Positions 27,799 through 36,668 of a stretch of 64,000 bases of DNA are shown in pieces. A program made the position numbers and the translations under genes. The DNA comes from Nitrospiraceae bacterium (lineage in GTDB: Bacteria; Nitrospirota; Nitrospiria; Nitrospirales; Nitrospiraceae): the NCBI GenBank assembly GCA_013140715.1, contig JABFSG010000038.1, forward strand, positions 1 to 64,000. The letters run 5' to 3'. Every line of letters begins with the position of its first letter. Positions within the stretch are counted from its first letter, which is position 1. The notes under the pieces were generated by a model. That model was not told the DNA's origin, made no database searches, and worked only from the letters and a program-made list of their open reading frames with translations.

Positions 27799-30678
27799 GT
27801 GCCCAACACTACGCCCTCTTCTCACAGTCCCGGCGACCTGATCGTCGAAGGCGCGCGGCAAAATAACCTGAAAAATATCTCGCTCCGCATCCCGCACAAT
27901 CAAGTCACGGCCATCACCGGCATATCGGGATCGGGAAAATCCTCTCTCGCCTTCGATACGCTGTTCGCCGAAGGCCAATGGCGCTATGTGGAATCGCTGT
28001 CCACCTATGCCCGCATGTTTCTCGACAAGGTCAATCGGCCCGATGTCGACCGGCTGGTCAACGTGCGCCCCGCCATTGCAATCGAGCAGAAAAATCCCAT
28101 CCGCACTGCCCGTTCGACGGTCGGGACCACGACCGAAATTGCCGACCTCTTGCGGCTTCTATTCGCCAAAGTGGGCCATCCAGTCTGCCCGGATTGTTCC
28201 ATCGATGCGCGCAGCTTTCACCCCGGCAGCGTCATCAACGACCTCCTGACCCATTGCGGGGACACCCGGGCCATGATCCTGTTCCAGGTCACAGCGCCGG
28301 CGCCGAAACAGGATCAGGTCTTTCTCCAATCTCTCTTGCTCCGCGGGTTCAGCAGGGTGCGATGCGGTGCAGAAATCCTCGATCTCCACGAGACCCATAG
28401 CCTTCCCAAAACCAGACCAGACCAACTGCATGTAATCCTCGATCGGCTGGTGATACGCGAAGACAACCGACCCCGCCTCGTCGAAGCGGTCGAAACCGCG
28501 TTTCACGAGGGCGAGGGCCTGTGCCTGGTGGAAGTCATCGATCGGGGTCCCAGAACCTACAGCACGAACTTTCGCTGCCAACAATGTGCGCGCACATTCG
28601 AACCGATTCGCCCGGTCCTCTTTTCCTTCAACCATCCACTCGGCGCCTGCCCTGAGTGCAAGGGGTTCGGCAACATACTCCGCTACGATCCGGACCTCGT
28701 CATTCCCGACCACAGTAAATCCCTGGCCCAGGGAGCCATCGAACCCTGGAGCAAACCCAGCGGCGATTGGTGGCAGAAACAAATGTTCCTCTCCATGAAA
28801 AGGCGTGGGGTCGACCTCACGATCCCCTACAAGGACCTGCCGCAGCCTATCCAGCAAATCCTCTGGCAGGGGGAAGGCAAGCTGGAGGGAGTGCAACAAT
28901 TCTTCGAATACCTGGAGGGGAAGCGCTACAAGTTACATGTGCGCGTGATGCTCAGCCGCTATCGAACTCCTGTCCCCTGCCCAACCTGTAAGGAATCTCG
29001 GCTTCGACCAGATGCCCGCTATGTGAAGATCGCGGGCAGAGACATTCATGAGCTTTCTTCGCTCACAATCGAAGAGGCTGCCACTTGGATCGCAGCCCTC
29101 ACCCTCTCTCCCTATGAAGAACAGATCGCCCGCGATATTCTTCGACAACTGACGGCCAAGCTTGGCTTTCTCTTGCGAGTGGGCCTCAGTTATCTGACTC
29201 TCTCCCGTCAGACCCGCACACTCTCGGGAGGAGAGGCCCAGCGTGCTGCCTTGGCCAATCAACTTGGCGCCCGTCTGGTCGGTACTCTCTACGTCCTCGA
29301 CGAGCCGACCATCGGTCTCCACCCGCGTGACACGGCGACGCTCTCTGGCATCCTGCGAGAACTGGCAGTCCAGGGCAACACCGTGGTCGTCGTCGAACAT
29401 GACCGTCAGATGATGCGGGCAGCAGACTATCTTGTCGAGCTAGGCCCCCTGTCGGGAGAAAAAGGCGGCGAAGTGATCTGCGCTGCGCCACAAAAAGAAT
29501 TCATGGCAGACCGGCGGTCGATCACAGCTCGCTATCTGCGTGGTGAAGATGAGATTTCAGTCCCGCGATCGCGGCGGAGAGGAAACGGCAAATTTCTCGT
29601 AATAGCAGGAGCTTCCGAGCATAACCTCAAAGATTTGTTTGTGCGAATTCCGCTCGGCATGTTGGTCTGTGTGACCGGTGTCTCAGGGTCCGGCAAGAGC
29701 ACATTAGTCGAGGACACGCTCTACCGGGCCATCGCTCGCGCCTTTCGTGTCGAGTCCCTGTCCATGGGGAGGTTTCGCGCGATTAAGGGAATAGAACATC
29801 TGAGCGGCATCAAGCTCATCGATCAAGAACCGATTGGCCGGACACCTCGCTCAAATCCAATCACCTATTTAAAAGCATTCGATGAGGTCCGTTCTCTCTT
29901 CGCCTCTGAACGCGAGGCGCTCAGAAACGGACTGACTCCAGGCCATTTCTCCTTCAATACGACCGGAGGCCGGTGCGCCCGGTGCGAAGGAAGCGGCGTT
30001 GAAAAGCTCGAGATGTATTTTTTCGAAGATATCTACGCCACCTGCGAGGCCTGCGACGGGAAGCGCTTCAAACCAAACGTCCTCTCCATTCGCTATCGTG
30101 GGAAAACTATCCATGACGTGTTGCAGATGACGGCTGAGGAAGCTCTGGGGTTTTTTAGCGGCTCACCCAAGCTCACCGAAAAGCTCCATCTCCTCTCCTC
30201 CATTGGCCTCGGCTATCTGCGGCTCGGCCAGTCTGCGACGACCCTCTCAGGCGGCGAGGCTCAGCGGTTGAAAATCGCCGCAGAGCTGACGAATGGGGGA
30301 CTGTCACGACAAAGGCCTTCCCCCCTTCCCTCTCGGACGCTTAGGAACAGGCACCAGCCAGGCCGGAGCCAATCCCCAAGCATGCTCTACATCATGGACG
30401 AGCCGACCACCGGACTGCACGTCGAAGACATCAAAAAACTCCTGGCGATGCTGCAGAAACTGGTGGACAGCGGTAATACCCTGGTAGTCGTGGAACACAA
30501 TCTCGACATCATCAAGTCGGCAGACTGGATTATCGATCTAGGCCCGGAAGGCGGCGCAGCAGGCGGGCAGATTGTCGCAGAAGGACGCCCCGAACAGGTG
30601 GCGAAGGTAGCAGCTTCTTACACCGGGCAGTTCCTAGCAGACGCGCTCATGCCGGCCTCGGACAAGAGTGGTTCCTGA
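27799..30678 (+). CDS. uvrA: UvrA-family excinuclease ATPase
   Basis: A 959-residue UvrA protein with two ABC modules: Walker A GISGSGKSS (41-49) and GVSGSGKST (about 630), signatures LSGGEAQRAALA and LSGGEAQRLKIA, and two Walker B segments VLDEPTIGLH and IMDEPTTGLH. Zinc modules CQQC...CPEC and CARC...CEAC are present. It recognises DNA damage with UvrB. The text RSNPITYLKAFDEVRSLF, in place of the usual TGxFDxIRxLF, and a basic Ser/Pro-rich insert of about 25 residues before the last Walker B suggest a UvrA2-like paralogue. The start is GTG; the ribosome-binding site is weak. Confidence 0.88.
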   Translation: MPNTTPSSHSPGDLIVEGARQNNLKNISLRIPHNQVTAITGISGSGKSSLAFDTLFAEGQWRYVESLSTYARMFLDKVNRPDVDRLVNVRPAIAIEQKNPIRTARSTVGTTTEIADLLRLLFAKVGHPVCPDCSIDARSFHPGSVINDLLTHCGDTRAMILFQVTAPAPKQDQVFLQSLLLRGFSRVRCGAEILDLHETHSLPKTRPDQLHVILDRLVIREDNRPRLVEAVETAFHEGEGLCLVEVIDRGPRTYSTNFRCQQCARTFEPIRPVLFSFNHPLGACPECKGFGNILRYDPDLVIPDHSKSLAQGAIEPWSKPSGDWWQKQMFLSMKRRGVDLTIPYKDLPQPIQQILWQGEGKLEGVQQFFEYLEGKRYKLHVRVMLSRYRTPVPCPTCKESRLRPDARYVKIAGRDIHELSSLTIEEAATWIAALTLSPYEEQIARDILRQLTAKLGFLLRVGLSYLTLSRQTRTLSGGEAQRAALANQLGARLVGTLYVLDEPTIGLHPRDTATLSGILRELAVQGNTVVVVEHDRQMMRAADYLVELGPLSGEKGGEVICAAPQKEFMADRRSITARYLRGEDEISVPRSRRRGNGKFLVIAGASEHNLKDLFVRIPLGMLVCVTGVSGSGKSTLVEDTLYRAIARAFRVESLSMGRFRAIKGIEHLSGIKLIDQEPIGRTPRSNPITYLKAFDEVRSLFASEREALRNGLTPGHFSFNTTGGRCARCEGSGVEKLEMYFFEDIYATCEACDGKRFKPNVLSIRYRGKTIHDVLQMTAEEALGFFSGSPKLTEKLHLLSSIGLGYLRLGQSATTLSGGEAQRLKIAAELTNGGLSRQRPSPLPSRTLRNRHQPGRSQSPSMLYIMDEPTTGLHVEDIKKLLAMLQKLVDSGNTLVVVEHNLDIIKSADWIIDLGPEGGAAGGQIVAEGRPEQVAKVAASYTGQFLADALMPASDKSGS

Positions 30679-30696
30679 CACCGTTGTATAACGTAC

Positions 30697-30823
30697 GCAG
30701 GATGCTCAAAAATGCTGTCAGCAAGGCCGCAGCGAGCGAAGAGGCGAAGGCGTACCCTTGCGGTACGTTGAGCCTCTGAGCGAAGCGAGAACGAAGCTGG
30801 CGGACTTTTTCAGCGTCCTGCTA
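30697..30823. repeat. family A repeat, copy 3
   Basis: A full 127-bp copy: GCAGGATGCTCAAAAATGC at the left, CAGCAAGGCCGCAGCGAGCG, GTACGTTGAGCCTCTGAGCG in the core and TTTTTCAGCGTCCTGCTA at the right. The last three bases are the TAG stop codon of the next gene on the minus strand. Confidence 0.9.
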
Positions 30824-32077
30824 GAGCCCCGGGCGTTTTTCAGCGGTGATCAGTACCTCAATCGGTTGATTCGCTCGACGCACATCCAACTGAAGAGTCT
30901 GTCCTGCTTCAACCTGACAGAGTCGCTTTGCTTCCCGCTCGGATGATACGCGGGAGAGTACTGCGCCGTTACAGGCGATGACTCTATCGCCTACCTTGAG
31001 GCCAGCCTTCTCGGCCGGCAGTCCGCTGCGAAGTTCCCGCACGAGATAGTATCGTGCGCCTGCTGATTCTTGAAGTTCCCAGTTGACTCCAATCCGTCCG
31101 GAGCCGAGCAATCCTGTCTGTGAACCGAACCGGGAGAGAATGCGATTGACGATCACCCGCGCCAAGCTCTCTGGATCGTCGGTCGTGGGATCGGAACCGT
31201 ATCCTCCCCCGTTGAATAGCACCACGCCGCTCTCGACATCGATCATCCGAAAGGCCAGCGACACGCGGTTGGTCTGATCGCCTTCGGATCGCTCCCATTG
31301 TTGCACTTCGCCCACCACGATGGCCTGAGCACCGACGAGTTGTCCGACTTTCAGCACATCGGCATCGTCGGCATGCTGCAATTGGACAACTTGTTCTTTG
31401 AACACTTCATCGAGCTCGGCTCGCTCAACCATATTCAGATCCAAGTCCAGCAACAGGGTCGTCACAATTCCCGCGACGCGCGACCCGGTTCCCTGTGCGC
31501 CAGGCGCATCCTCAAACGACAGGACTGCCATCGTCCGATAATGATCGATCGTATCTCGATTGATCGGACCAATACCGGTCACCACCGGCTCAGGACGTCC
31601 ACGCATCCCGCCTGCCCCAAGAGCTGCAGTGCCCGACGAGGCACAGGTGCGGCGTCGCTGTAGGATGGCAGCAGGAGGACCCCAGGCACAGAGTTCCTCG
31701 TTCACCAACACAATGTGATGTGGATACTCACGTTGATGGTCTACCGCAATGTTAGTGAAGGGATAGAAAATGCAGCCGCCGACCCAGACCGAGAGAGGAC
31801 AGAGTGCCAATTCATAGAGCCACTGTTTGCGGGCTGTCAGGGAATATTCCCAGACCAGCAGATGGCCATCGTCACGCAGCACACGGTCAGGCCGACCGAT
31901 CTGATCGATCACTTCGGCCTTCGTCATCGGTACGGACAGACGGTCCAGCTTGGATTCCGACTTGATGATGGTGTAAGCCACCCCGCAAGCCGAGAGTGAG
32001 CCGGAGAAACAGAAGGCTATGACGGCTATTACGACACGCGACCACGGGAGATGCGAGTGGGCCTGCGGCTGCAGCAT
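30821..32077 (-). CDS. modular lipoprotein: SmpA-like, CsgG-like and PDZ domains
   Basis: A 418-residue exported protein with lipobox SLSAC near residue 31. Domain order: an SmpA-like segment (VPMTKAEVIDQIGRPDRVL, about 49-75), a linker with Cys residues, a CsgG/TolB-like alpha-beta domain (TMAVLSFEDAP, then VVERAELDEVFKEQ-type NMVERAELDEV, and GAQAIVVGEVQQW, about 180-320), and a C-terminal PDZ domain (RSGLPAEKAGLKVGDRVIACNG, about 355-410). The combination suggests an envelope assembly or secretion accessory factor. The stop codon lies in a family A repeat. The start ATG has GAGGA very close upstream. Confidence 0.72.
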   Translation of the reverse strand: MLQPQAHSHLPWSRVVIAVIAFCFSGSLSACGVAYTIIKSESKLDRLSVPMTKAEVIDQIGRPDRVLRDDGHLLVWEYSLTARKQWLYELALCPLSVWVGGCIFYPFTNIAVDHQREYPHHIVLVNEELCAWGPPAAILQRRRTCASSGTAALGAGGMRGRPEPVVTGIGPINRDTIDHYRTMAVLSFEDAPGAQGTGSRVAGIVTTLLLDLDLNMVERAELDEVFKEQVVQLQHADDADVLKVGQLVGAQAIVVGEVQQWERSEGDQTNRVSLAFRMIDVESGVVLFNGGGYGSDPTTDDPESLARVIVNRILSRFGSQTGLLGSGRIGVNWELQESAGARYYLVRELRSGLPAEKAGLKVGDRVIACNGAVLSRVSSEREAKRLCQVEAGQTLQLDVRRANQPIEVLITAEKRPGL

Positions 32078-32202
32078 TCCTCAGCGTAACACTCCAAGCG
32101 TAAAAGCCGCAACGAAGGTAACGGTAGGAGTTGCGCGTTAGCAATGTATTGGCAAACTACATGCGCAGGACAAGAACACTCGGCTAAATAGGCTGAGACT
32201 CC

Positions 32203-32241
32203 GACCACCTCAACCTCAACCTGATCTTTAACCTTCCGGTA
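32203..32241. repeat. family D half copy
   Basis: CCACCTCAACCTCAACCTGA and TTTAACCTTCCGG, matching the right arm of the copy at 43.0-43.1 kb, directly joined to a family A right end. Confidence 0.4.
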
Positions 32242-32270
32242 GGCTGACGGACTTTTTCAGCATCCTGCTA
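32242..32270. repeat. family A right-end fragment
   Basis: GGCTGACGGACTTTTTCAGC then ATCCTGCTA, the right terminus of family A without the rest. The CTA is the TAG stop of the yqgE-like gene on the minus strand. Confidence 0.75.
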
Positions 32271-32828
32271 ATTCAGGGAAGGGTCGATGGGCATATCCGC
32301 ATAATGACGATAGTCGTCGCCCATGGCGCTCACCATGTCCGGCCAGATACGCGCGGGATCGCTGGCAAAGACCGCATTGGGATCTGCCGGAATCGTAAAC
32401 CAGGAACCGGTTTGCATTTCAGATTCCAGCTGCCCTGGACCCCATCCGGAATACCCGATATAGGCACGAAAGGCCTCGCGCCCCTCACTAGACATCAAAA
32501 TACGATCGACGAGGTCTGTATCCCCGCCGAGGCAGACTCCATCGAAGACGTGATGGGAATTCTCAGGCAATTGATCCAAGCGATAGAGCATCATCACCTG
32601 GTTCGTTTGTACCGGTCCCCCCGAAAAGAGGACATGCCGTTGACCTTCGAGGATCGGCACTTGCGGCAAGGCCTCCGAAACCGACATCGCCGTCGGGCGA
32701 TTGACGACGACACCCAGCGCGCCCTCGGCCCCGTGCTCGCAGAGCAACACGACGGTCTGTCGAAAGTTCGGATCGCGCAAGGACGGCGCTGCAATCAGAA
32801 AAATACCTTTTGCGAGTGGAGCTTTCAT
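32268..32828 (-). CDS. YqgE/AlgH-family protein
   Basis: A UPF0301 (YqgE/AlgH) protein of 186 residues from the ATG at 32828; the ORF track starts 12 codons earlier but AGGA is well spaced only for the ATG beginning MKAPLAKG. Family marks include GIFLIAAPSLRDPNFRQTVV, GALGVVVNRP, LFSGGPVQ, and YIGYSGWGPGQLE-x-E followed by GSWF. Its function is not established, although AlgH has been linked to regulation of alginate synthesis in Pseudomonas. The stop codon lies in a family A fragment. Confidence 0.88.
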   Translation of the reverse strand: MKAPLAKGIFLIAAPSLRDPNFRQTVVLLCEHGAEGALGVVVNRPTAMSVSEALPQVPILEGQRHVLFSGGPVQTNQVMMLYRLDQLPENSHHVFDGVCLGGDTDLVDRILMSSEGREAFRAYIGYSGWGPGQLESEMQTGSWFTIPADPNAVFASDPARIWPDMVSAMGDDYRHYADMPIDPSLN

Positions 32829-32872
32829 GGGTATCATCCTACCGCGCTGGTTTATGCCGCGCAAGCGGGAGG

Positions 32873-32952
32873 CTGGTTGATCTGGTTTGTTTAGTTCATT
32901 TGGTTATTTCGTTCAACCAAGCAAACCAAATAGGCCACACAAACAAGAGCAA
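32873..32952. repeat. family B palindromic repeat, copy 2
   Basis: GGTTGATCTGGTTTGTTTAG and AACCAAGCAAACCAAATAGG arms around a TTTCGTTCAA centre. Related to copies at 5.0, 38.1 and 47.2 kb. Confidence 0.7.
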
Positions 32953-32961
32953 TCGCCTGCG

Positions 32962-33750
32962 TTATCGGTAGAGGGATTCTCGTCGATCGCGGAGTAGATC
33001 GTTGTAGGGAGTAAGGGCTTTATTTCGCGCATCGGCGGGATCGATCTCGACGATATAGAGCTCTTCCTGGTCTCGGGGCGCGCGATGCAGGATCGTCCCA
33101 CGTGGAGCGACGACTTCGCTATTCCCGATAAACGTCAGTTGATCTTTGCCGCTTCGCGCTTCGCTGCCTGTGCGATTCGCTGTCACAGCAAACACTCGAT
33201 TTTCCAAACACCGAACCGGCATGGAGTCAGGGCAATTGGGCAAAATGAGATTGGAAGGATGACAGATGATGTCTGCCCCCTTGAGCGCCAAGGTGCGAGC
33301 TGCCTCCGGATAGTACCAATCGAAACAAATCATCGCACCGATCTTAGCCGGTCCGATATCCCACACCTGAAATCCTGTGTCGCCCGGTGTAAAGAAGAGC
33401 GTTTCTTCAAAGAAGAGATGTGTCTTCCGATAACAGCCGATAAACCCGGACGGACCGACGATCACAGCGGAGTTATAACAGGCAACCCCGGCACGCTCCG
33501 GAAGACCGGCAACAATCACCATCCGACGCTTTTTGGCAAGGGCTATCAGCCGTTGTGTCGTTGGCCCATCAGGCACCGGCTCTGACAGAGCGATTGCTTC
33601 TTGTTGCGACACGAACTGATAGCCGGATGCACATAACTCGGGCAAGACAACCAGATCGGCCTCAGCCTGGGCGAGTGTTTCCACAACTCGATCCAGATTC
33701 TGCGACACCTCCCCAAACCGTGGAGTGAACTGAAAATATCCGATACGCAT
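32962..33750 (-). CDS. carbon-nitrogen hydrolase (nitrilase superfamily)
   Basis: A 262-residue nitrilase-fold amidohydrolase. The catalytic Glu38 (LPELCASGY), Lys109 (YRKTHLF) and Cys142 (ICFDWYYPE) are all in place, and CHPSNLILP follows. Members hydrolyse amides or nitriles; the GYF/TPRFGEV N-terminus and FTPGDTGFQVW resemble omega-amidase or N-carbamoyl-type branches, but the substrate is unknown. It is followed on its own strand by the yqgE-like gene after a palindromic spacer, and preceded by the terminator of the SmbP gene, so it is probably its own unit. Confidence 0.85.
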   Translation of the reverse strand: MRIGYFQFTPRFGEVSQNLDRVVETLAQAEADLVVLPELCASGYQFVSQQEAIALSEPVPDGPTTQRLIALAKKRRMVIVAGLPERAGVACYNSAVIVGPSGFIGCYRKTHLFFEETLFFTPGDTGFQVWDIGPAKIGAMICFDWYYPEAARTLALKGADIICHPSNLILPNCPDSMPVRCLENRVFAVTANRTGSEARSGKDQLTFIGNSEVVAPRGTILHRAPRDQEELYIVEIDPADARNKALTPYNDLLRDRRESLYR

Positions 33751-33772
33751 GATCGTCGTATCCCCAGAACAA

Positions 33773-33798
33773 AACGGGCAGGGTTACCCCTGCCCGTT
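33773..33798 (-). terminator. hairpin terminator after smbP copy 2
   Basis: A perfect 11-pair stem AACGGGCAGGG/CCCTGCCCGTT with a four-base loop. On the minus strand it is followed by TTGTTCT. It lies 26 bases after the stop of the second SmbP gene. Confidence 0.7.
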
Positions 33799-33823
33799 CA
33801 ATAACAATCTCAGACCGATCGAC

Positions 33824-34168
33824 TTACTTTGCTTCGGACAAATGGGTCACGGCGCCTTCGGCATGTTGTGTGGCCACATCGGCATGACCGGCCTTGCCAT
33901 GCTCAACCGCCTCCTTGAGGTGCTTGACCCCTTCATCCACATGAGGATTCTTCCCGGCTGCTCCGGCATGCTTGAGCGCTTCCTGTGCATGTTGCACGAT
34001 GGCATCGGCATGTCCCTGTTTGCCATGAGCCACAGCTTCCTTGGCATGCTCCAAGGCCTCACCGACATGCTTGTCCGCTGCAAGGGCGAGCCCGCTGAAC
34101 AGCGGAAAACCGACAAGCGCGGCAACTGCCGCCACAACCATTGCTCCACGATGGATTCTCGTTTGCAT
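33824..34168 (-). CDS. smbP: SmbP-like small metal-binding protein, second copy
   Basis: A 114-residue exported protein, the same length as the copy at 15544 and closely similar, with signal peptide ending ALAAD and His-containing heptads such as EALEHAKEAVAHGKQGHAD and AVEHGKAGHADVATQHAE. Both copies end in HLSEAK. It should bind divalent metals in the periplasm; the substitutions are mostly Ala/Val/Gln changes between His positions, so the His framework is kept. GAGGAGGG precedes the ATG and a strong terminator follows. Confidence 0.82.
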   Translation of the reverse strand: MQTRIHRGAMVVAAVAALVGFPLFSGLALAADKHVGEALEHAKEAVAHGKQGHADAIVQHAQEALKHAGAAGKNPHVDEGVKHLKEAVEHGKAGHADVATQHAEGAVTHLSEAK

Positions 34169-34262
34169 GGATCCCTCCTCAGTGATTAAGGTTTATTCGG
34201 CAGAAGAACGGTATCTGCAAGATTCTGATTTCCTTTCACCTTACACACCCATATTTTTACTG

Positions 34263-35141
34263 TCAAGAAGGCCTGACCTGAGGATCGACATTCAAGATAT
34301 GATTCAATCCCTTAGCATCTTTCTCCACCGGACAGGCAAAGTCCCGGCTCCACTCCCACCAGGACCCTGGATAATTACGGACCTTCCGATACCCGGCGAG
34401 CTTGAAAACAAAATACAGCCAGGCTGCACGGACGCCGCCGGTGCAATAGCAGATGATCTCCTGGTCCTGGGTGAGACCCTTCTCGGCCAGGCTCTCTGTG
34501 ATCGCCTGGAGATCTTTTACCGTGGCGTTCGCCTGAAGAAATCCGGTCCAAGCCAGATGGATCGCGGAGGGAATATGGCCGGGTCGCGGAATCCCCGACA
34601 CCTCTTTCCCAAGAAATTCTTCGAGGCTCCGAGCATCGACGATCGCCGTGCCGGGATGCGGCTGCTTCACAAGATGCTTTAATTCGTCTTTGCCGGCGAT
34701 CACGGAAGCCACCGGTTTGACAGTGAAGGTTCCGGGCTTGGGCGTCACGCACCCATGTTCGAACGGCCGTTTTTCCTGTATCCACTTGACCCACCCCCCG
34801 TCCAGAATCCGCAAGCGCCTGTGCCCAAGATATTCCAGCATCCAGAACATGCGGCCTTCGTCGCCCCAGTTGTCGAATGGATTGGAATAGATGACCACAT
34901 CGCTGTCTTCACTAATACCCAAGGCACGAATCTTCTGTTCCATGCGCCCACGATCTGGGTCCAGTAATCCCTTCGGCACGGCATTCGGATCGCTGTACTC
35001 ATGCCAGGTCGTATGCACCGCCCCTGGAATATGGCCGCCGAACTCGTAGGTTGCCCGCCCCCGCACATCGAGAATGACCAAACCTGGCTGTCCTAAGCTC
35101 TGCTGGAGCATGTCGGTGTCGATCAGCAACGCATGTGTCAT
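34263..35141 (-). CDS. thiosulfate/3-mercaptopyruvate sulfurtransferase (two-domain rhodanese)
   Basis: A 292-residue tandem rhodanese. The N-terminal non-catalytic domain has VILDVRGRATYEFGGHIPGA; the C-terminal domain has AIVDARSLEEFLGKE and the active-site loop with Cys in YCTGGVRAAW (about residue 222). The CTGGVR loop fits thiosulfate sulfurtransferases with CRxGxR/T-like loops loosely; mercaptopyruvate enzymes usually have CGSGVT, so thiosulfate is the better guess. AAGGGG precedes the ATG. There is no signal peptide. It is downstream of the pentaheme cytochrome gene on the same strand. Confidence 0.85.
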   Translation of the reverse strand: MTHALLIDTDMLQQSLGQPGLVILDVRGRATYEFGGHIPGAVHTTWHEYSDPNAVPKGLLDPDRGRMEQKIRALGISEDSDVVIYSNPFDNWGDEGRMFWMLEYLGHRRLRILDGGWVKWIQEKRPFEHGCVTPKPGTFTVKPVASVIAGKDELKHLVKQPHPGTAIVDARSLEEFLGKEVSGIPRPGHIPSAIHLAWTGFLQANATVKDLQAITESLAEKGLTQDQEIICYCTGGVRAAWLYFVFKLAGYRKVRNYPGSWWEWSRDFACPVEKDAKGLNHILNVDPQVRPS

Positions 35142-35172
35142 CTGTTCCCCTTGTGATACGAGCTGTCGTCGA

Positions 35173-36459
35173 TCAGCTCTTAGCTTCGGCCTTGCAACTT
35201 AGCCCATCGCGCTGACGGCTGACGGTTGCGAGCTGATCGCCCTCGCTCAATACCTGGGCCAACGCCCCGGACAGCGGAAACTCCCGCTCGTATACGACGA
35301 ATCGATAGGGATCGTTTCCCGTCAGCCCATACTTAGTCTGCAACATCTCATGTTGTTTATCGGTCAAAATGTGGTACTGCACGCGGGTCTTCACTTTCAA
35401 TCCTTCTGCCTGAGCCGGAAGTTGGTATGCGAACTGGTACTCCCGACTGGCCAAGGGCAATAGGCGATTATCATACAACTCGACAATGGCCGGCTGCCAC
35501 ATGATCCAGCGGCCCATGGTCGAGGTCTGGTGATCCAACACCCGCCCCTGCCGATCTTCCACAGTAAATTCCACCGTGAAGTATCGATCGGGATCGCCGG
35601 TTGGAATCTTATGACCTGCGCCTGCATTGACCAACGTCAGCGTAAATCCTACCCGATCGCCAGGCATAGGCGAAACGTTGTCGGCCTTTACTTGCACCGC
35701 CACCGCCCGCTTCACCATATCCGGGTCGTGCCCGCCTCGCCAGAGGTGCTTACGTCCACGACGGATCGGACTATCCAAGGCGACCGGCCGGTCAATTTCC
35801 GGCATGTGGCAACTCTGGCAAATGAAACCCCGTTCCTGCATGAAGAACTTGCCTTCGTACTCCGCATAGGTCCCACAAGGTCCCCCGTTATAGAATTGAG
35901 CCGGTCCGGACACGACATTATGACATCGTTGACAGACCTGCGCCGTCCTGAAATTCGGATCGAACTTGGTCGGATGAGGCGCGGCAGAATCCTCAAACGG
36001 TCCATAAATGACTCCGTCCCGGACATGACAGACCGCGCAGGTGACCGATTCCTTCTGATACTCAGGATCGTATTGGGGATTGGGCTCTTGCATCGCCTTC
36101 TCGACCCTCCCTCTCGGGATCTCTTTCACCAACGTCGGCTGTTGATTTTCCAGCGGAGTGTGACAGTTCAGACAGACCCAAACGTTCTTGTCCTTTTTCC
36201 AATAGGCTTGAAAGAATGGATCCTCATAGGCATGGGCGTGGATACTCGTCTTCCATTCGTCGTAAATTTCGCGATGGCATTCCCCGCAAGACTCGGCTTT
36301 CAAACTCGTCAGACCCTCCGGGATTTTTTGATAGGGAATCGCATGGGCATATTCAGGCCGCAACCCGAAAATCACGACCGGTTTGATCTCGGTGTAATAC
36401 ACGTAGATACAGACCCCTACCAGCACACAGCCGAGCAAAACTTTGACAACGATCTTCAT
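35173..36459 (-). CDS. membrane-anchored pentaheme cytochrome c (c554-like)
   Basis: A 428-residue protein with an uncleaved-looking N-terminal membrane segment (VVKVLLGCVLVGVCIYVYY) and five CxxCH heme c motifs: CGECH, CLNCH, CAVCH, CQRCH and CQSCH, all within the first 250 residues. The first is followed by REIYDEW, a pattern of cytochrome c554/NrfH-related multiheme proteins. The C-terminal 180 residues form a beta-rich domain without heme motifs. It probably passes electrons in the periplasm at the membrane surface. The gene order resembles the tandem cytochromes at 51.6-54.5 kb. Confidence 0.88.
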   Translation of the reverse strand: MKIVVKVLLGCVLVGVCIYVYYTEIKPVVIFGLRPEYAHAIPYQKIPEGLTSLKAESCGECHREIYDEWKTSIHAHAYEDPFFQAYWKKDKNVWVCLNCHTPLENQQPTLVKEIPRGRVEKAMQEPNPQYDPEYQKESVTCAVCHVRDGVIYGPFEDSAAPHPTKFDPNFRTAQVCQRCHNVVSGPAQFYNGGPCGTYAEYEGKFFMQERGFICQSCHMPEIDRPVALDSPIRRGRKHLWRGGHDPDMVKRAVAVQVKADNVSPMPGDRVGFTLTLVNAGAGHKIPTGDPDRYFTVEFTVEDRQGRVLDHQTSTMGRWIMWQPAIVELYDNRLLPLASREYQFAYQLPAQAEGLKVKTRVQYHILTDKQHEMLQTKYGLTGNDPYRFVVYEREFPLSGALAQVLSEGDQLATVSRQRDGLSCKAEAKS

Positions 36460-36541
36460 ATGGCTAAGCGATCATGGGAAAACTCAGTATACGCGCTTGG
36501 GGTTTTTGGGCTGTACGTCTGGGAGATCGGTGGCACACCTC

Positions 36542-36668
36542 GCAGGGTGCTCAAAAAGACCATCCAGCAAGGCCGCAGCAAGCGAAGAGGCGTAGGCGTA
36601 CGTCCCGGTACGTTGAGCCTCTAAGCGAAGCGAGAACGATGCTGGTGAGCTTTTTCAGCATCCTGCTA
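36542..36668. repeat. family A repeat, copy 4
   Basis: A full copy: GCAGGGTGCTCAAAAAGACC, CCAGCAAGGCCGCAGCAAGC, GGTACGTTGAGCCTCTAAGC and TTTTTCAGCATCCTGCTA. The end of the neighbouring gene on the minus strand runs 11 bases into it, so its last residues (AGC) and TGA stop are encoded by the repeat. Confidence 0.9.

Noticed and set aside
30697-30823. Family A repeats as CRISPR units
   Set aside because: Copies are many kilobases apart, have terminal inverted repeats, and show no regular repeat-spacer alternation.
35530-36624. 364-codon plus-strand ORF
   Set aside because: It is antisense to the pentaheme cytochrome, whose five CxxCH motifs show the true strand.
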